A stretch of 34,194 nucleotides of DNA from Gammaproteobacteria bacterium (GTDB taxonomy: Bacteria; Pseudomonadota; Gammaproteobacteria; Chromatiales; Chromatiaceae): contig QNZQ01000104.1 of assembly GCA_003972985.1 (NCBI GenBank), positions 1 through 34,194 on the forward strand. The letters are read 5' to 3'. Both the position numbers and the translations under genes were made by a program. Under the pieces are notes generated by a model. It was not told the DNA's origin and did not search any database. It worked only from the letters and a program-made list of their open reading frames with translations. Shown in pieces: positions 16,181 to 25,791 of this stretch (within the stretch, counting starts at the first letter, position 1; every line of letters starts with the position of its first letter).

Positions 16181-18508
16181 ATGTCAGACGAAAAGAAATT
16201 TGCAGCATATATTTGCACCGGCTGCGGCATCGGTGACCGTCTGGACGCCGGCCAGCTGGAGAACGTGGCCACTCGCGAGGGCCGCATGAACGTGGTCAAG
16301 CAGCACGAGATGCTGTGCAGCAAGGAAGGCGTGAAGATGATCCAGGACGACATCGACAACGATGGCGTCACCCACGTGGTCATCGCCGCCTGCTCGCGCC
16401 GCGCCAAGATGGAGGCCTTCGCCTTCCCCCAGACCGAGGTGGCCATTACCCGTGCCAACCTGCGCGAGGGCGTCATCTGGGCACGCCCAGACACCGACGA
16501 AGCGAAGGAGACCACCCAGGAGATGGCGGAAGACTACATCCGCATGTCCTGTGGCGAGATCAAGCAGATGAACCCGCCCAAGCCCTCTGGCCAGCAGGGG
16601 CGCAACCCCAACGTGCTGGTGGTGGGTGGCGGCGTCACCGGCATGACCGCAGCCCTGGAAGCGGCCGATGCCGGCTACACCGTGCACTTGGTGGAGAAGA
16701 CCGGCGCCCTGGGCGGCCATGTGGCCAAGCTGCACAAGCGCGTGCCCTTCCGCGCCGCCCCGCCCGGCACCCCCAACACCCCGGACGCCAACCTGCCCAT
16801 GCCGGAAGACACCGGCATCGAGGAACTGATCAAGCGGGTCGAGGAGAACGACAGCATCAAGGTCTACCTCAACAGCCGCATCACCAAGACCTCCGGGGCA
16901 CCGGGCCGTTTCAGCGTGGACATCAGCGCCGAGTCCGGCGACACCGTCACCGAGAACATCGGCTCCATCGTCCAGGCCACCGGCTTCACCCTCTACGATC
17001 CCAGCGAACTCAAGGAGTTCAACTACGCCGGCTCGCCCGACGTGGTCACCAACCTGGAGTTCGAGGAGCTGACCAATGCCGCCGGTGACGGCCCCATCAA
17101 GCGCCCCTCCGACGGCAAGGAAGTGAAGGCCGTGGTCTTCGTCCAGGACGTGGGCCAGAACTCCGACGAGGAGGGCAAGCTGCCCTACGATTCCGGCGTG
17201 GGCGACCTTGTCGCCATCAAGCAGGCCCTCTACTGCAAGCACCACAACGGTGACGACTGCGACACCACCATCGTCTACAACAACCTGCGCACCCCCGGCG
17301 CGCCGGGCGAGGACTTCTACCGCTCCGGGCAGAAGAACGGCGTGATCTTCACCAAGGGCGACGTCAAGGAAGTGATCCCCGGCGACACCCTCACGGTGAA
17401 GATGCACGACAAGATCCTCGACGAGGACGCCGACGTGCACGCCGACTTGGTGGTGCTGGACGTGGGCATGGTGCCCAACTCGGGCCCCGACCCTTACGCC
17501 GCCAACGAGTCCCTCGAGGGCATGAGCGACGAGGAGCGCGCGGAAGAGCTGGAGGCCCAGGCCGAAGCCGCGGCCGCCGAGGAGGCCGGTGGACCCTCCG
17601 TTTCCGTGGAATCCATCCTCAATCTGGACTACCGCCAGGGTACCGACCTGCCGCAGCTCAAGTGGGGCTTCACCGATTCCCACTTCATCTGCTTCCCCTA
17701 CGAGACGCGCCGCACCGGCATCTACGCTGCCGGCCCGGTACGCCGTCCCATGGACATCAAGCAGGCCATGGACGACGCCACCGGCGCCGCCATGAAGGCG
17801 ATCCAGGAGATCGAGAACGCCGCCCAGGGCCGTGCCGCCCATCCGCGTGTTGGCGACCTCTCCTATCCCACCTTCCGCAAGGAAGGCTGCACCCAGTGCA
17901 AGCGCTGTACCGTGGAATGCCCTTTCGGCGCCATCGATGAGGACGAAGAGCGCTACCCGCAGTACAACGAATCGCGCTGCCGCCGCTGCGGCACCTGCAT
18001 GGGCGCCTGCCCGGTGCGGGTCATCTCCTTCGAGAACTACTCGGTGAACACCGTCGGCGCGCAGATCAAGGAGTGCTCCATCCCCGAGGAGTGGGACGAG
18101 AAGCCCCGCATCCTGGTGCTGGCCTGCGAGAACGACGCCTACCCGGCGCTGGACCAGGCCGCTATCGCCGGCGAGGAGATCAGCCCCTGGGCTCGGGTCA
18201 TTCCGGTGCGCTGCCTGGGCTCGGTGAGCCTCTCCTGGGTCACCGACTCCCTCAACAACGGCTTCGACGGCATCATCATGATGGGCTGCAAGCGGGGCGA
18301 CGATTACCAGTGCCACTTCGTGCGCGGTTCGGCCATGGCCAACGAGCGCATGGCCAAGGTGGGCGACACCCTCGAATCGCTCAACCTGGAGCCCGAGCGG
18401 GTGGTGGTCCACGAGGTGGCCATCACCGACATCGAGCGTGTACCAGCGCTGATCAAGGATATGGAAGAAACCATTGAAAAGATCGGCTTGAGCCCATTCA
18501 AGTTCTGA
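16181..18508 (+). CDS. qmoB: QmoB-like flavin/iron-sulfur oxidoreductase with C-terminal MvhD-like domain
   Basis: MSDEKKFAAYICTGCGIGD; VLVVGGGVTGMTAALEAADAGYTVHLVEKTGALGGHV; ferredoxin motifs CTQCKRCTVECPFGAID and CRRCGTCMGACPVRVI; VLACENDAYPALDQA...MMGCKRGDDYQCHFVRGS resembles MvhD. Confidence 0.88.
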   Translation: MSDEKKFAAYICTGCGIGDRLDAGQLENVATREGRMNVVKQHEMLCSKEGVKMIQDDIDNDGVTHVVIAACSRRAKMEAFAFPQTEVAITRANLREGVIWARPDTDEAKETTQEMAEDYIRMSCGEIKQMNPPKPSGQQGRNPNVLVVGGGVTGMTAALEAADAGYTVHLVEKTGALGGHVAKLHKRVPFRAAPPGTPNTPDANLPMPEDTGIEELIKRVEENDSIKVYLNSRITKTSGAPGRFSVDISAESGDTVTENIGSIVQATGFTLYDPSELKEFNYAGSPDVVTNLEFEELTNAAGDGPIKRPSDGKEVKAVVFVQDVGQNSDEEGKLPYDSGVGDLVAIKQALYCKHHNGDDCDTTIVYNNLRTPGAPGEDFYRSGQKNGVIFTKGDVKEVIPGDTLTVKMHDKILDEDADVHADLVVLDVGMVPNSGPDPYAANESLEGMSDEERAEELEAQAEAAAAEEAGGPSVSVESILNLDYRQGTDLPQLKWGFTDSHFICFPYETRRTGIYAAGPVRRPMDIKQAMDDATGAAMKAIQEIENAAQGRAAHPRVGDLSYPTFRKEGCTQCKRCTVECPFGAIDEDEERYPQYNESRCRRCGTCMGACPVRVISFENYSVNTVGAQIKECSIPEEWDEKPRILVLACENDAYPALDQAAIAGEEISPWARVIPVRCLGSVSLSWVTDSLNNGFDGIIMMGCKRGDDYQCHFVRGSAMANERMAKVGDTLESLNLEPERVVVHEVAITDIERVPALIKDMEETIEKIGLSPFKF

Positions 18509-18522
18509 CGGAGACTTAAGTC

Positions 18523-19146
18523 ATGAGCGATTTGAACAAGAGAATGATCGAAGAGTATCGCAACGACTTTCTCAAGGAAGTCGAAGCGAACGTTGAAGAA
18601 GGCGAGTGGGTGAAGATGTGCATGCAGTGCGGCGTCTGCTCCGGCTCCTGCCCCTTGGGCAAGCACTGGGCGCACCCGCCGCAGGAGATCTTCATGATGA
18701 TCCGCGCTGGCAAGCGGGACGAGGTGCTCACTTCCGACTCCATGTGGATGTGCACCTCCTGCTACAACTGCATCGTGCGCTGCCCGCGGCAGCTGCCCAT
18801 CACCCACATCATGCACGGACTGGCCACCTACTCCAAGAAGCTCGGCCTGGTGCCCAAGGGACAGCCCACGGCCACCTTCGCCGAGATCTTCTGGAACAAC
18901 ATGATGAAGAAAGGGCGGGTGAACGAGCTCAAGCTCGGCCTGGCCCTCTACTTCAAGGACGGTTTCGGTCCCGGCATCAAGGAGGCCCTGCGCAACAAGG
19001 ACCTGGGCACCAAGATGATGAAGGCCAAGCGCATGAGCCCTGCCGAGTTCTTCGGCGGCCACGGCATCAAGGATGTCAGCGGCCTGCAGAAGATGATCAA
19101 GAAGGCGCAGGAGCTCGAAGAAGCCCGCATGAAGAAATTCGACTGA
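18523..19146 (+). CDS. hdrC: HdrC-like iron-sulfur protein
   Basis: Two [4Fe-4S] motifs CMQCGVCSGSCPLGKHW and CTSCYNCIVRCPRQLP; no long TM region. Confidence 0.85.
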   Translation: MSDLNKRMIEEYRNDFLKEVEANVEEGEWVKMCMQCGVCSGSCPLGKHWAHPPQEIFMMIRAGKRDEVLTSDSMWMCTSCYNCIVRCPRQLPITHIMHGLATYSKKLGLVPKGQPTATFAEIFWNNMMKKGRVNELKLGLALYFKDGFGPGIKEALRNKDLGTKMMKAKRMSPAEFFGGHGIKDVSGLQKMIKKAQELEEARMKKFD

Positions 19147-19162
19147 CGGAGGCATCCCCAAG

Positions 19163-20062
19163 ATGGCCAAGTACACCTATTCCTACTACCCAGGGTGCTC
19201 CTCCCAGAAGGGCGCCTCCTCTTCCAACCTGATGAAGTCGGTGCAGACCATGTGCGAGGAGCTCGACGTCGAGCTCAACGAGATCCCGGACTGGAACTGC
19301 TGCTCCGCCTCCATCGGCTACGCCAGCGGCTCCGAGCTGCCTCGGCTCACCCTCTCGGCGCGCAACATCGCGCTCTCCGAGGAACACAACAAGGAGCAGG
19401 AGATCGTCGCCACCTGCGCCGCCTGCTGGCTCGCCACCCGCGAGGCCGCCGAGCGGCTGAAAGAGGACGAGAGCCTGTTCGCGGAGGCCAACCAGGCGCT
19501 GGCCGAAGCCGGCCTCAAGCTCAACAACACCACGCCCATCAAGCACATGGCCGAGGTGCTGGTGGAGGACGTCGGCTTCGACGAAATCCAGGCCGGCGTG
19601 AAGAAGCCGCTGGAGGGGATCAAGATCGCCGGCTACGTGGGCTGCCAGACCAACCGGCCTTTCGGTATCCACGGCGAGTCCTTCGAGAATCCCGTCTACC
19701 TGGACAAGATGATCGAGGCGGTGGGTGCCGAGTCCATTCCCGATTACGAGAAGAAGGTCCAGTGCTGTGGCGGCGCCCTGGCCTTCTCCGAGCCGGACAA
19801 GTCCCAGGAGATGATCAAGGGTATCATCGAGGCGGCCTACGACAACGGTGCCGACATGATCGCCACACCCTGCCCCTTGTGCCAGGCCAACGTGGAGATC
19901 TACCAGGACCAGATCAACGAGAAGTACAACACCAAGTTCAACATCCCGGTGGTGTACTACAGCCAGTTGATCAGCGTCGCCTACGGCCGCTCCGCCTCCG
20001 ACGCCGCCCTGGACGGGCAGCTCATCCCCGCCAAGCAGCTGGAGGAGATCGCCAAGAAGTAG
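19163..20062 (+). CDS. hdrB: HdrB-like CCG-domain protein
   Basis: Two CCG-type motifs: YYPGC...DWNCCSAS...CAACW and GYVGCQTNRPFG...QCCGGALAFS...TPCPLCQ. Confidence 0.88.
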   Translation: MAKYTYSYYPGCSSQKGASSSNLMKSVQTMCEELDVELNEIPDWNCCSASIGYASGSELPRLTLSARNIALSEEHNKEQEIVATCAACWLATREAAERLKEDESLFAEANQALAEAGLKLNNTTPIKHMAEVLVEDVGFDEIQAGVKKPLEGIKIAGYVGCQTNRPFGIHGESFENPVYLDKMIEAVGAESIPDYEKKVQCCGGALAFSEPDKSQEMIKGIIEAAYDNGADMIATPCPLCQANVEIYQDQINEKYNTKFNIPVVYYSQLISVAYGRSASDAALDGQLIPAKQLEEIAKK

Positions 20063-20083
20063 GATCCGCAGGGATCGACAGGC

Positions 20084-20111
20084 AAAAGGCCCCGCGTGCG
20101 GGGCCTTTTTT
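20084..20111 (+). terminator. Intrinsic terminator downstream of the qmo/hdr cluster
   Basis: AAAAGGCCCCGCGTGCGGGGCCTTTTTT. Confidence 0.9.
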
Positions 20112-20170
20112 CATGCCGAAAATCTTTTCGCCCCGAACACCAATGCGGCATGAAACTGAAAGGGTCCCCA

Positions 20171-20242
20171 CGAGCCTTTGCGCTCTTTGCGGACTCTGCA
20201 AGAAAAATCATGCATCTCGCAAAGCACTCGGAGAACGCAAAG
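20171..20242. repeat. Dispersed CTTTGCG...CGCAAAG repeat, copy 1
   Basis: CCTTTGCGCTCTTTGCGGACTCTGC...CTCGCAAAGCACTCGGAGAACGCAAAG; related to sequence at 33255-33341 and 33374-33443. Confidence 0.65.
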
Positions 20243-20284
20243 TCTCTATTCAAAACTCCCTGCTGCGTGGCACCCGGCGTTTCA

Positions 20285-20331
20285 CCCCCACCCATGCCCT
20301 CCCCCTCGAAGGGGGAGGGCATGGGTGGGGG
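20285..20331. repeat. Perfect 22-bp-stem inverted repeat with 3-nt loop
   Basis: CCCCCACCCATGCCCTCCCCCT-CGA-AGGGGGAGGGCATGGGTGGGGG. Confidence 0.9.
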
Positions 20332-20365
20332 TAGAATGCACGCAACAGCTCCGGTTACAGGGCGC

Positions 20366-21145
20366 TTATCTCTTACGAGGCTTCCGCTCTTGCATCTTGA
20401 CCAGCCGCTTCCAGATTCTGCGCGCTTCCGGATCGAGGCGGTTTTTCTCCAGGTAGGCCAGGAGAAAGCGCAGCCGGTCGGTGCGGCTGATGTACCGGGT
20501 ACGCCGATTGAGTGTATCGAGGTCCCGCAGCATGGCCTGGTGGCGGGTCAATCGTGGACGCATCTTTTCCAGGTCGATCAGGCAGGCAGTGCGGTTGTCG
20601 GGATCGATGAAGATGTGCTTGGCATGGAGGGCATTGTGCGCCTGCTTCAGGGCATGGAAACGCCGCAGCAGATCGGCCACTTCGGGGATCAGGGCCCGGC
20701 GCAGCGCACGGGCACCTGACCAGTCCTGCTGGCGCCAATCTTCGATCAGGCGATCCATCGGAAGGTACCCCTCGAGTTCCAGCGTGGCCAGGATCACCTT
20801 CCAGCCGCTGCTACTGCGCCGTTCTGCATAGCAGACCATCTGTGGCGCGGCAATGCCCCGGGTATTGAGCAGGCGCAGGTTGCGCGCTTCGGCACGAAAG
20901 GTGGGCTCGCCGCGGAAGGGATGGCGCCAGGTCTTGCGGATATGGTTCTCCTGGCGCTTTAGGAAGATGAAAGCCTGCTCGCCGTCAGGCATTTGCAACG
21001 CCACGCGCGCCACGCCGCTCCAGCCCCCGCGCCGGTGATTGGGCGGCTCGAACCAGTCGGCCTCCAGGCTCCACAGCGACTCGAAGGTTCCGAGGCCGTT
21101 CTCTTCAAAGACGGGCCGCCATTCCGGTGCCATAAAATCATCCAT
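20366..21145 (-). CDS. InaA-like/LPS core kinase family protein
   Basis: LRRFHALKQAHNALHAKHIFIDPDNRTACLIDLEKMRPRLTRHQAMLRDLDTLNRR; located in the LPS core gene block. Confidence 0.8.
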   Translation of the reverse strand: MDDFMAPEWRPVFEENGLGTFESLWSLEADWFEPPNHRRGGWSGVARVALQMPDGEQAFIFLKRQENHIRKTWRHPFRGEPTFRAEARNLRLLNTRGIAAPQMVCYAERRSSSGWKVILATLELEGYLPMDRLIEDWRQQDWSGARALRRALIPEVADLLRRFHALKQAHNALHAKHIFIDPDNRTACLIDLEKMRPRLTRHQAMLRDLDTLNRRTRYISRTDRLRFLLAYLEKNRLDPEARRIWKRLVKMQERKPRKR

Positions 21146-21941
21146 CGGGTATCCCCTTTTTCTGCAGCGCCCGCATGCGTCCCTCTGCCGCAGCGAGCAA
21201 TCGCCCCTCTTTCGCCAATATCTCTCGCAAGGGTCTGTTGAAATAGGTCCGCAGGAAACGCAGCAGGTCCCGCCGCGTGAGGCCGATCTCCAGGGCCGAG
21301 AACCAGAGGCTTCCCAAGTCCTTCACCTGCCAGCGCCGGGGCAGGCGACAGTGCTGCTGCATGCGGTGCAGGTCAATGAGGTAAAGGTGCAGGTCTGCTT
21401 CCCGGCCGGACCACGGCTGCTGCAGCAGGAAGTGACAGATGTAGAGATCCCGGTGATTCAGCCCGTTCTCGTGGATTTTCCGGGTCATTTCGGCAACACG
21501 CCGGATCAGGCGCCATTTCCTCATGGGAACCGGCGGTCTGTTCGGCCAATCGGCACAATAACTTTCCAGGCTCGTACAGTTTTTCAGTTCGCGCGTCACC
21601 ACGAAAGAACGCTGGCGGGCAGGATTCCCGCCCTCCCGGCCAAAGGCCTCCAGCACCATGGTTTCCACGCCCAGGCGCTCCAGCCGCCGAATGGCGCGCC
21701 ATTCGTTCTGCGCACCCAGCACCGGCAGGCGGCCGTTGGCCAGGTTCTTGAAGATCTCCTTCCAGCCCACACCCCAGTGGAGCTTGAGAAAATAGCCCTT
21801 GCCCTTGAGTTCGAAACGCAGGGTGCGGCGGCGGGCATTGGCTGGTTCCCGGTAGATCTCACCTTCGACAGAGAAGGCATCTGCCACGCACCTCCAGGGA
21901 CGCTCCAGTTGCCTGAGAAAACCGGGGGAAAGCCAGATCAT
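21138..21941 (-). CDS. waaP: LPS core heptose kinase
   Basis: MIWLSPGFLRQLERPWRCVADAFSVEGEIYREPANARRRTLRFELKGKGYFLKLHWGVGWKEIFKNL, ENGLNHRDLYICHFLL. Confidence 0.9.
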   Translation of the reverse strand: MIWLSPGFLRQLERPWRCVADAFSVEGEIYREPANARRRTLRFELKGKGYFLKLHWGVGWKEIFKNLANGRLPVLGAQNEWRAIRRLERLGVETMVLEAFGREGGNPARQRSFVVTRELKNCTSLESYCADWPNRPPVPMRKWRLIRRVAEMTRKIHENGLNHRDLYICHFLLQQPWSGREADLHLYLIDLHRMQQHCRLPRRWQVKDLGSLWFSALEIGLTRRDLLRFLRTYFNRPLREILAKEGRLLAAAEGRMRALQKKGIPDG

Positions 21942-23047
21942 GAGAGGATGATATCGGCTGCCCGGTGGGCCATGCTGTAAAGGTCTTCCCGCTGGCCAAA
22001 GCGGACGCCGTTCTCGCGCCACTGCTCCCGCTCTGGTGATTCGAGCATCTCGGCCAGGTACCGATCGAACAGCTCCTGCGAAAAGGGCTCGGGAATCACC
22101 CTGCCCGCATCGGCCCTATCGACATAGAAGGCGTAACCGCACACCCCGGTGACCAGCACCGGCAGGCCGGCAACGATGGCCTCGAGAATCACCATGCCGG
22201 AATTCTCGTTGTAGGCGGGATGAAGCAGAAGATCCCCTCCCTGGAGGAAGCGGGGAATATCGTCACGCCCCTTCAGCACCTGGAACCGTGCCTCGACTCC
22301 CAGCTTTCGTGCAAGCCGCAGGAAGGGAACGGCATTGTCACTGCCAATGGCAATGAGCCGGGTCTTGCTGCGCAGGGGTTCGGGCAGGGCGGCAAGGGCC
22401 TTAAGGGAACGGTCCAGCCCCTTGGTGCGGAACCCGGAACCGATGCAGAGGACCAGCTTCTCCTCCTCGCCGATTCCGAACTCCCTGCGCAGACCGGAAC
22501 GCAGTTCGGACGCATCCGGCCCTGCCATGCGGTCCTTCTGGATGCCCGGTGACAACATGAAGAGGCGCTCCGTCTGGGTCCCGTAGTAGCTCCTGTGTAT
22601 TTTTTCCTGGCGGGGAGAGATGAGCAGGATCCGAGTCTTGCTGGCTCGTCCAAAAACAGCGGATTCCCATGCCAGGAAGTGGCGGTAGCGGGGAAGCAGC
22701 CGGGTCAGGGCACTGCGTTCCCGCATCAGCTTGTCCCGCAGGCAGGGATCGGCAGCAAAGTAGAAATCCAGGCCCGGCAACTTGTTGAAGCCGATCACCC
22801 GATCGATCCCAAGCTTGTCAAAGTACCCCTTCAACTGAACATGGAAAGCCCCGTAGCGGCTGTGATTGGTCAGGCGACGGATAGGCAATACGTGAACATG
22901 AAAACCGGGTGGTCGCTCACCTTCCCAGCTGAGCGTGAAGACATGGATCTCGTGCCCCCGCTGGCGACAGGCCTCGGCGATCCGTACCATGTCGCGCTGG
23001 AGCCCCCCAAAGGGAAAGTACTTGAACAGCACGAAGGCGAGTTTCAC
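21938..23047 (-). CDS. waaG: LPS core glycosyltransferase (GT4)
   Basis: MKLAFVLFKYFPFGGLQRDMVRIAEACRQRGHEIHVFTLSWEGE, VIGFNKLPGLDFYFAADPC, LLLHPAYNENSGMVILEAIVAGLPVLVTGVCGYA. Confidence 0.93.
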   Translation of the reverse strand: MKLAFVLFKYFPFGGLQRDMVRIAEACRQRGHEIHVFTLSWEGERPPGFHVHVLPIRRLTNHSRYGAFHVQLKGYFDKLGIDRVIGFNKLPGLDFYFAADPCLRDKLMRERSALTRLLPRYRHFLAWESAVFGRASKTRILLISPRQEKIHRSYYGTQTERLFMLSPGIQKDRMAGPDASELRSGLRREFGIGEEEKLVLCIGSGFRTKGLDRSLKALAALPEPLRSKTRLIAIGSDNAVPFLRLARKLGVEARFQVLKGRDDIPRFLQGGDLLLHPAYNENSGMVILEAIVAGLPVLVTGVCGYAFYVDRADAGRVIPEPFSQELFDRYLAEMLESPEREQWRENGVRFGQREDLYSMAHRAADIILS

Positions 23048-24051
23048 GATGCACCACCCATCTGGGCCTGCAGTGCCTGCCAGACTCTCCCGGGAGGCAG
23101 GGTGGCAAAACAGGGTGGCACGACCTCGCCTTTTTGATCACACCGCTTCCTCATGCAGGGCGCACATTGGAATTCCACCGAAAGGTTCTTCTGCCGGTCG
23201 CCGACAGCACCGGTAAGTTCCGTACGCGTGGGTCCGTAGAGCGTCACCGCCGGCGTCCCCACGGCCGCGGCCAAGTGTGCGAGCCCGGTATCCACCCCCA
23301 CCACGCCGGAAGCTGCAGCGAGGCAGTCCCGCATACCGGTGAGCCCCAGGCGTTCCAGCAGGCGGCCCCCGCCCTGGCCGCAAAGGCGTTCTGCCCGCGC
23401 CCGCTCCTCATCCGAATGCCACGGCCACAGTACCTCGAAGCCGGCCTCGGCCGCCAGCCCGGCCAGCTCGATCCAGTAGTTTTCCGGCCACTGCTTGCTG
23501 GGCCAGGTGGTGCCATGCAGAAAAACCAGGCTGGCATCTCTTCCCGCCCTGGGAAGTTCCAGGCCGTAATCCACCGGGGTTTGGGGAAGCGCATAGTCCA
23601 GCGAAAGCGCAAAAAGCCTGCGAATCCGTTCGATGGCATGCGCTTCACGACTCACGCTGTAACGATGCTGGTAGAAAAATGAAGCCAGTGGCTCGCGGAT
23701 GGAACGACGATCGTAACCAGCCACTTCGGTTCCGGCCATTCTCGCCGGAAGCGCGCTCTTGAGCAGACCCTGGGCATCGATCACCAGGTCATAACCACCC
23801 CCTTTCAGCTGCGCCCGGAGCTTTCCGGGCTCACCGTTCCGCCAAGCATGAAACCATTGTTTCCGCCAGCGGCGCAGGGCGATGGGGATGGTGCGGGATA
23901 CCGCCGGGTGCCAGACTGGCACCTCCTGGAACGCCTCTTCCACCAGCCAGTGGAACTCGAGTTCCTTCCTCGCGGAAACAGCATCGGTGATCGCGGGGAA
24001 AGTGTGGATGAGATCCCCCAGCGACGAGGTCTTGACGATCAGGACCCGCAT
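23044..24051 (-). CDS. waaC: LPS heptosyltransferase I
   Basis: MRVLIVKTSSLGDLIHTFPAITDA, GVVGVDTGLAHLAAAVGTPAVTLYGPTRTELTGAVG. Confidence 0.93.
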   Translation of the reverse strand: MRVLIVKTSSLGDLIHTFPAITDAVSARKELEFHWLVEEAFQEVPVWHPAVSRTIPIALRRWRKQWFHAWRNGEPGKLRAQLKGGGYDLVIDAQGLLKSALPARMAGTEVAGYDRRSIREPLASFFYQHRYSVSREAHAIERIRRLFALSLDYALPQTPVDYGLELPRAGRDASLVFLHGTTWPSKQWPENYWIELAGLAAEAGFEVLWPWHSDEERARAERLCGQGGGRLLERLGLTGMRDCLAAASGVVGVDTGLAHLAAAVGTPAVTLYGPTRTELTGAVGDRQKNLSVEFQCAPCMRKRCDQKGEVVPPCFATLPPGRVWQALQAQMGGAS

Positions 24052-24175
24052 CAGGGCGTCCGGAGGCAGATGAAGGCCTGCATGGTTCCTTTCCGCTGCC
24101 TCCGGCGCGAGACGATACTCAGCACCGAAGTCTCATTGCCGCTCACCTCCGGGATGAGTGGCTGAGCGCGTGCGC

Positions 24176-24772
24176 TCATTCCACAAGCCTGTGCTCCTTC
24201 AGGTAGTTCATCACTTTCTCGATGCTCTCTTCGAGCGGCTCATCGTCCGTGTTCACCAGGATCTCGGGATCCTCGGGCGCCTCGTAGGGCGAGGAGATGC
24301 CGGTGTAGTTGGGAATGAGGCCGGCGCGTGCCTTGGCGTAGAGCCCCTTTACGTCCCGCTCCTCGCAGGTTTCCAGGCTGCAGTCACAATAGACCTCTAC
24401 GAACTCTCCCTCGCCGAAGAGTTCACGCACCTTACGCCGCTCCTCGCGGAAGGGGGAGATGAAGGCGGTCATGGCGATGACGCCCGCCTCGACGAAGAGC
24501 TTGGTCATCTCGCCGATGCGGCGGATGTTCTCCTTGCGATCCTCCTCGCCGAAACCAAGATCGCTGCAAAGACCGTGGCGCACATTGTCACCATCGAAGA
24601 CGAAGGTGCGACAGCCGTGCTGGTGCAGCTGCTCTTCCACCGCATGGGCCAGGGTCGATTTTCCGGAACCGGAAAGACCGGTAAACCAGAGCACGAAGCT
24701 GCGGTGGCCATTCATCTTTTCACGTCGTTCACGGGTCACCGTGGCCTTGTGCCAGATTACATATTCATTCAT
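24176..24772 (-). CDS. cysC: Adenylylsulfate (APS) kinase
   Basis: [114 protein letters not shown]. An upstream in-frame GTG at 24781 is an alternative start. Confidence 0.95.
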   Translation of the reverse strand: MNEYVIWHKATVTRERREKMNGHRSFVLWFTGLSGSGKSTLAHAVEEQLHQHGCRTFVFDGDNVRHGLCSDLGFGEEDRKENIRRIGEMTKLFVEAGVIAMTAFISPFREERRKVRELFGEGEFVEVYCDCSLETCEERDVKGLYAKARAGLIPNYTGISSPYEAPEDPEILVNTDDEPLEESIEKVMNYLKEHRLVE

Positions 24773-24783
24773 CTTGTTCACTG

Positions 24784-25791
24784 CTATTCCATTCCTTTCA
24801 GGGCATCCTCTACTTCGGACACCGTTATTTCCTTCATGCACTGCAGGTGCCCCAAGGGACATTCGCGCTTGAAGCAGGGACTGCATGCCAGGTTCCTGTA
24901 GAGAATGGCATGCCGTTCATTGAGCGGCGGGGTGAAACCGGGATCCGAAGAACCGTAGATCGCCACCAGCGACCGCTCGAGCGCGGCAGCCACGTGCATG
25001 AGCCCCGAATCGTTGCTCACCACTGCATCCGCCAGCGAAAGCAGATCCACTGCCTCGGCCAGCGTGGTACGGCCGGCCAGGTTCCGGCATCCTGTTGCCA
25101 ACGCAGCGATATTGTCGCACACCTTCCGGTCCTTCTCCGACCCGAAGAGCCACACTTCCCAGCCCCGATTGCGGTATTTCTGCGCCAGTTCACCAAAATT
25201 CGCCTCTAGCCAGCGCTTGGCGGGGCCATACTCGGCGCCTGGACAAAGCGCCAGCACCTCCCGCCCCGACTTCTCCAGACCGTGGACCTCGAGCGCTGCC
25301 TGCACGTCGGCCTGCCTCACCTCCAGCAAGGGGGGCGGGATTTCGGGCAGGGGTTCACTGGAATCGACCGCGAGCGCCACGAAACGCTGCACCGTCATGG
25401 TGAGTGCCGACCTGTCCAATACCCGCAGGTCGTTGACCAGGCCGTAGCGCATCTCGCCGCGCCAACCGGTCCGGCGGGGAATCCCCGCAGCCCAGGGAAC
25501 GATGGCCGATTTCCAGGAGTTGGGCAGGAGGATTGCCCGGTCGTAGCGCCCGGTCAGCGAGCGTCCCAGCCTCCAGCGCCGGCCCAGGCCGAGCCGCCCG
25601 TGCCCCAGGGTCATCTCGATACCCGCACGTACTTCCGGCATCCGCTCCAGCAGCGGCAGGCTCCAGCCAGGCGCCAGCACGTCGACGGCCTGTTCGGGAT
25701 GGCGCTGTTTCAGCACCTTGAGCATGCTCTGGGCCATGACCATGTCCCCCACCCAGGAGGGACCCACGACCAGGGTTGCCGGCTCGCTCAA
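24784..25791 (-). CDS. waaF: LPS heptosyltransferase II
   Basis: [101 protein letters not shown] start overlaps the upstream stop. Confidence 0.92.
   Translation of the reverse strand: MSEPATLVVGPSWVGDMVMAQSMLKVLKQRHPEQAVDVLAPGWSLPLLERMPEVRAGIEMTLGHGRLGLGRRWRLGRSLTGRYDRAILLPNSWKSAIVPWAAGIPRRTGWRGEMRYGLVNDLRVLDRSALTMTVQRFVALAVDSSEPLPEIPPPLLEVRQADVQAALEVHGLEKSGREVLALCPGAEYGPAKRWLEANFGELAQKYRNRGWEVWLFGSEKDRKVCDNIAALATGCRNLAGRTTLAEAVDLLSLADAVVSNDSGLMHVAAALERSLVAIYGSSDPGFTPPLNERHAILYRNLACSPCFKRECPLGHLQCMKEITVSEVEDALKGME

Noticed and set aside
14779-16515. 578-aa minus-strand ORF
   Set aside because: Antisense to qmoA and the start of qmoB; low-complexity His/Val/Gly/Ala composition and no motifs.
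16184-18412. 742-aa minus-strand ORF
   Set aside because: Antisense shadow of qmoB, whose Fe-S and FAD motifs are unambiguous.
20285-20331. CRISPR-like repeat
   Set aside because: It is a single inverted repeat with no regularly spaced direct repeats; no CRISPR array was seen in the window.
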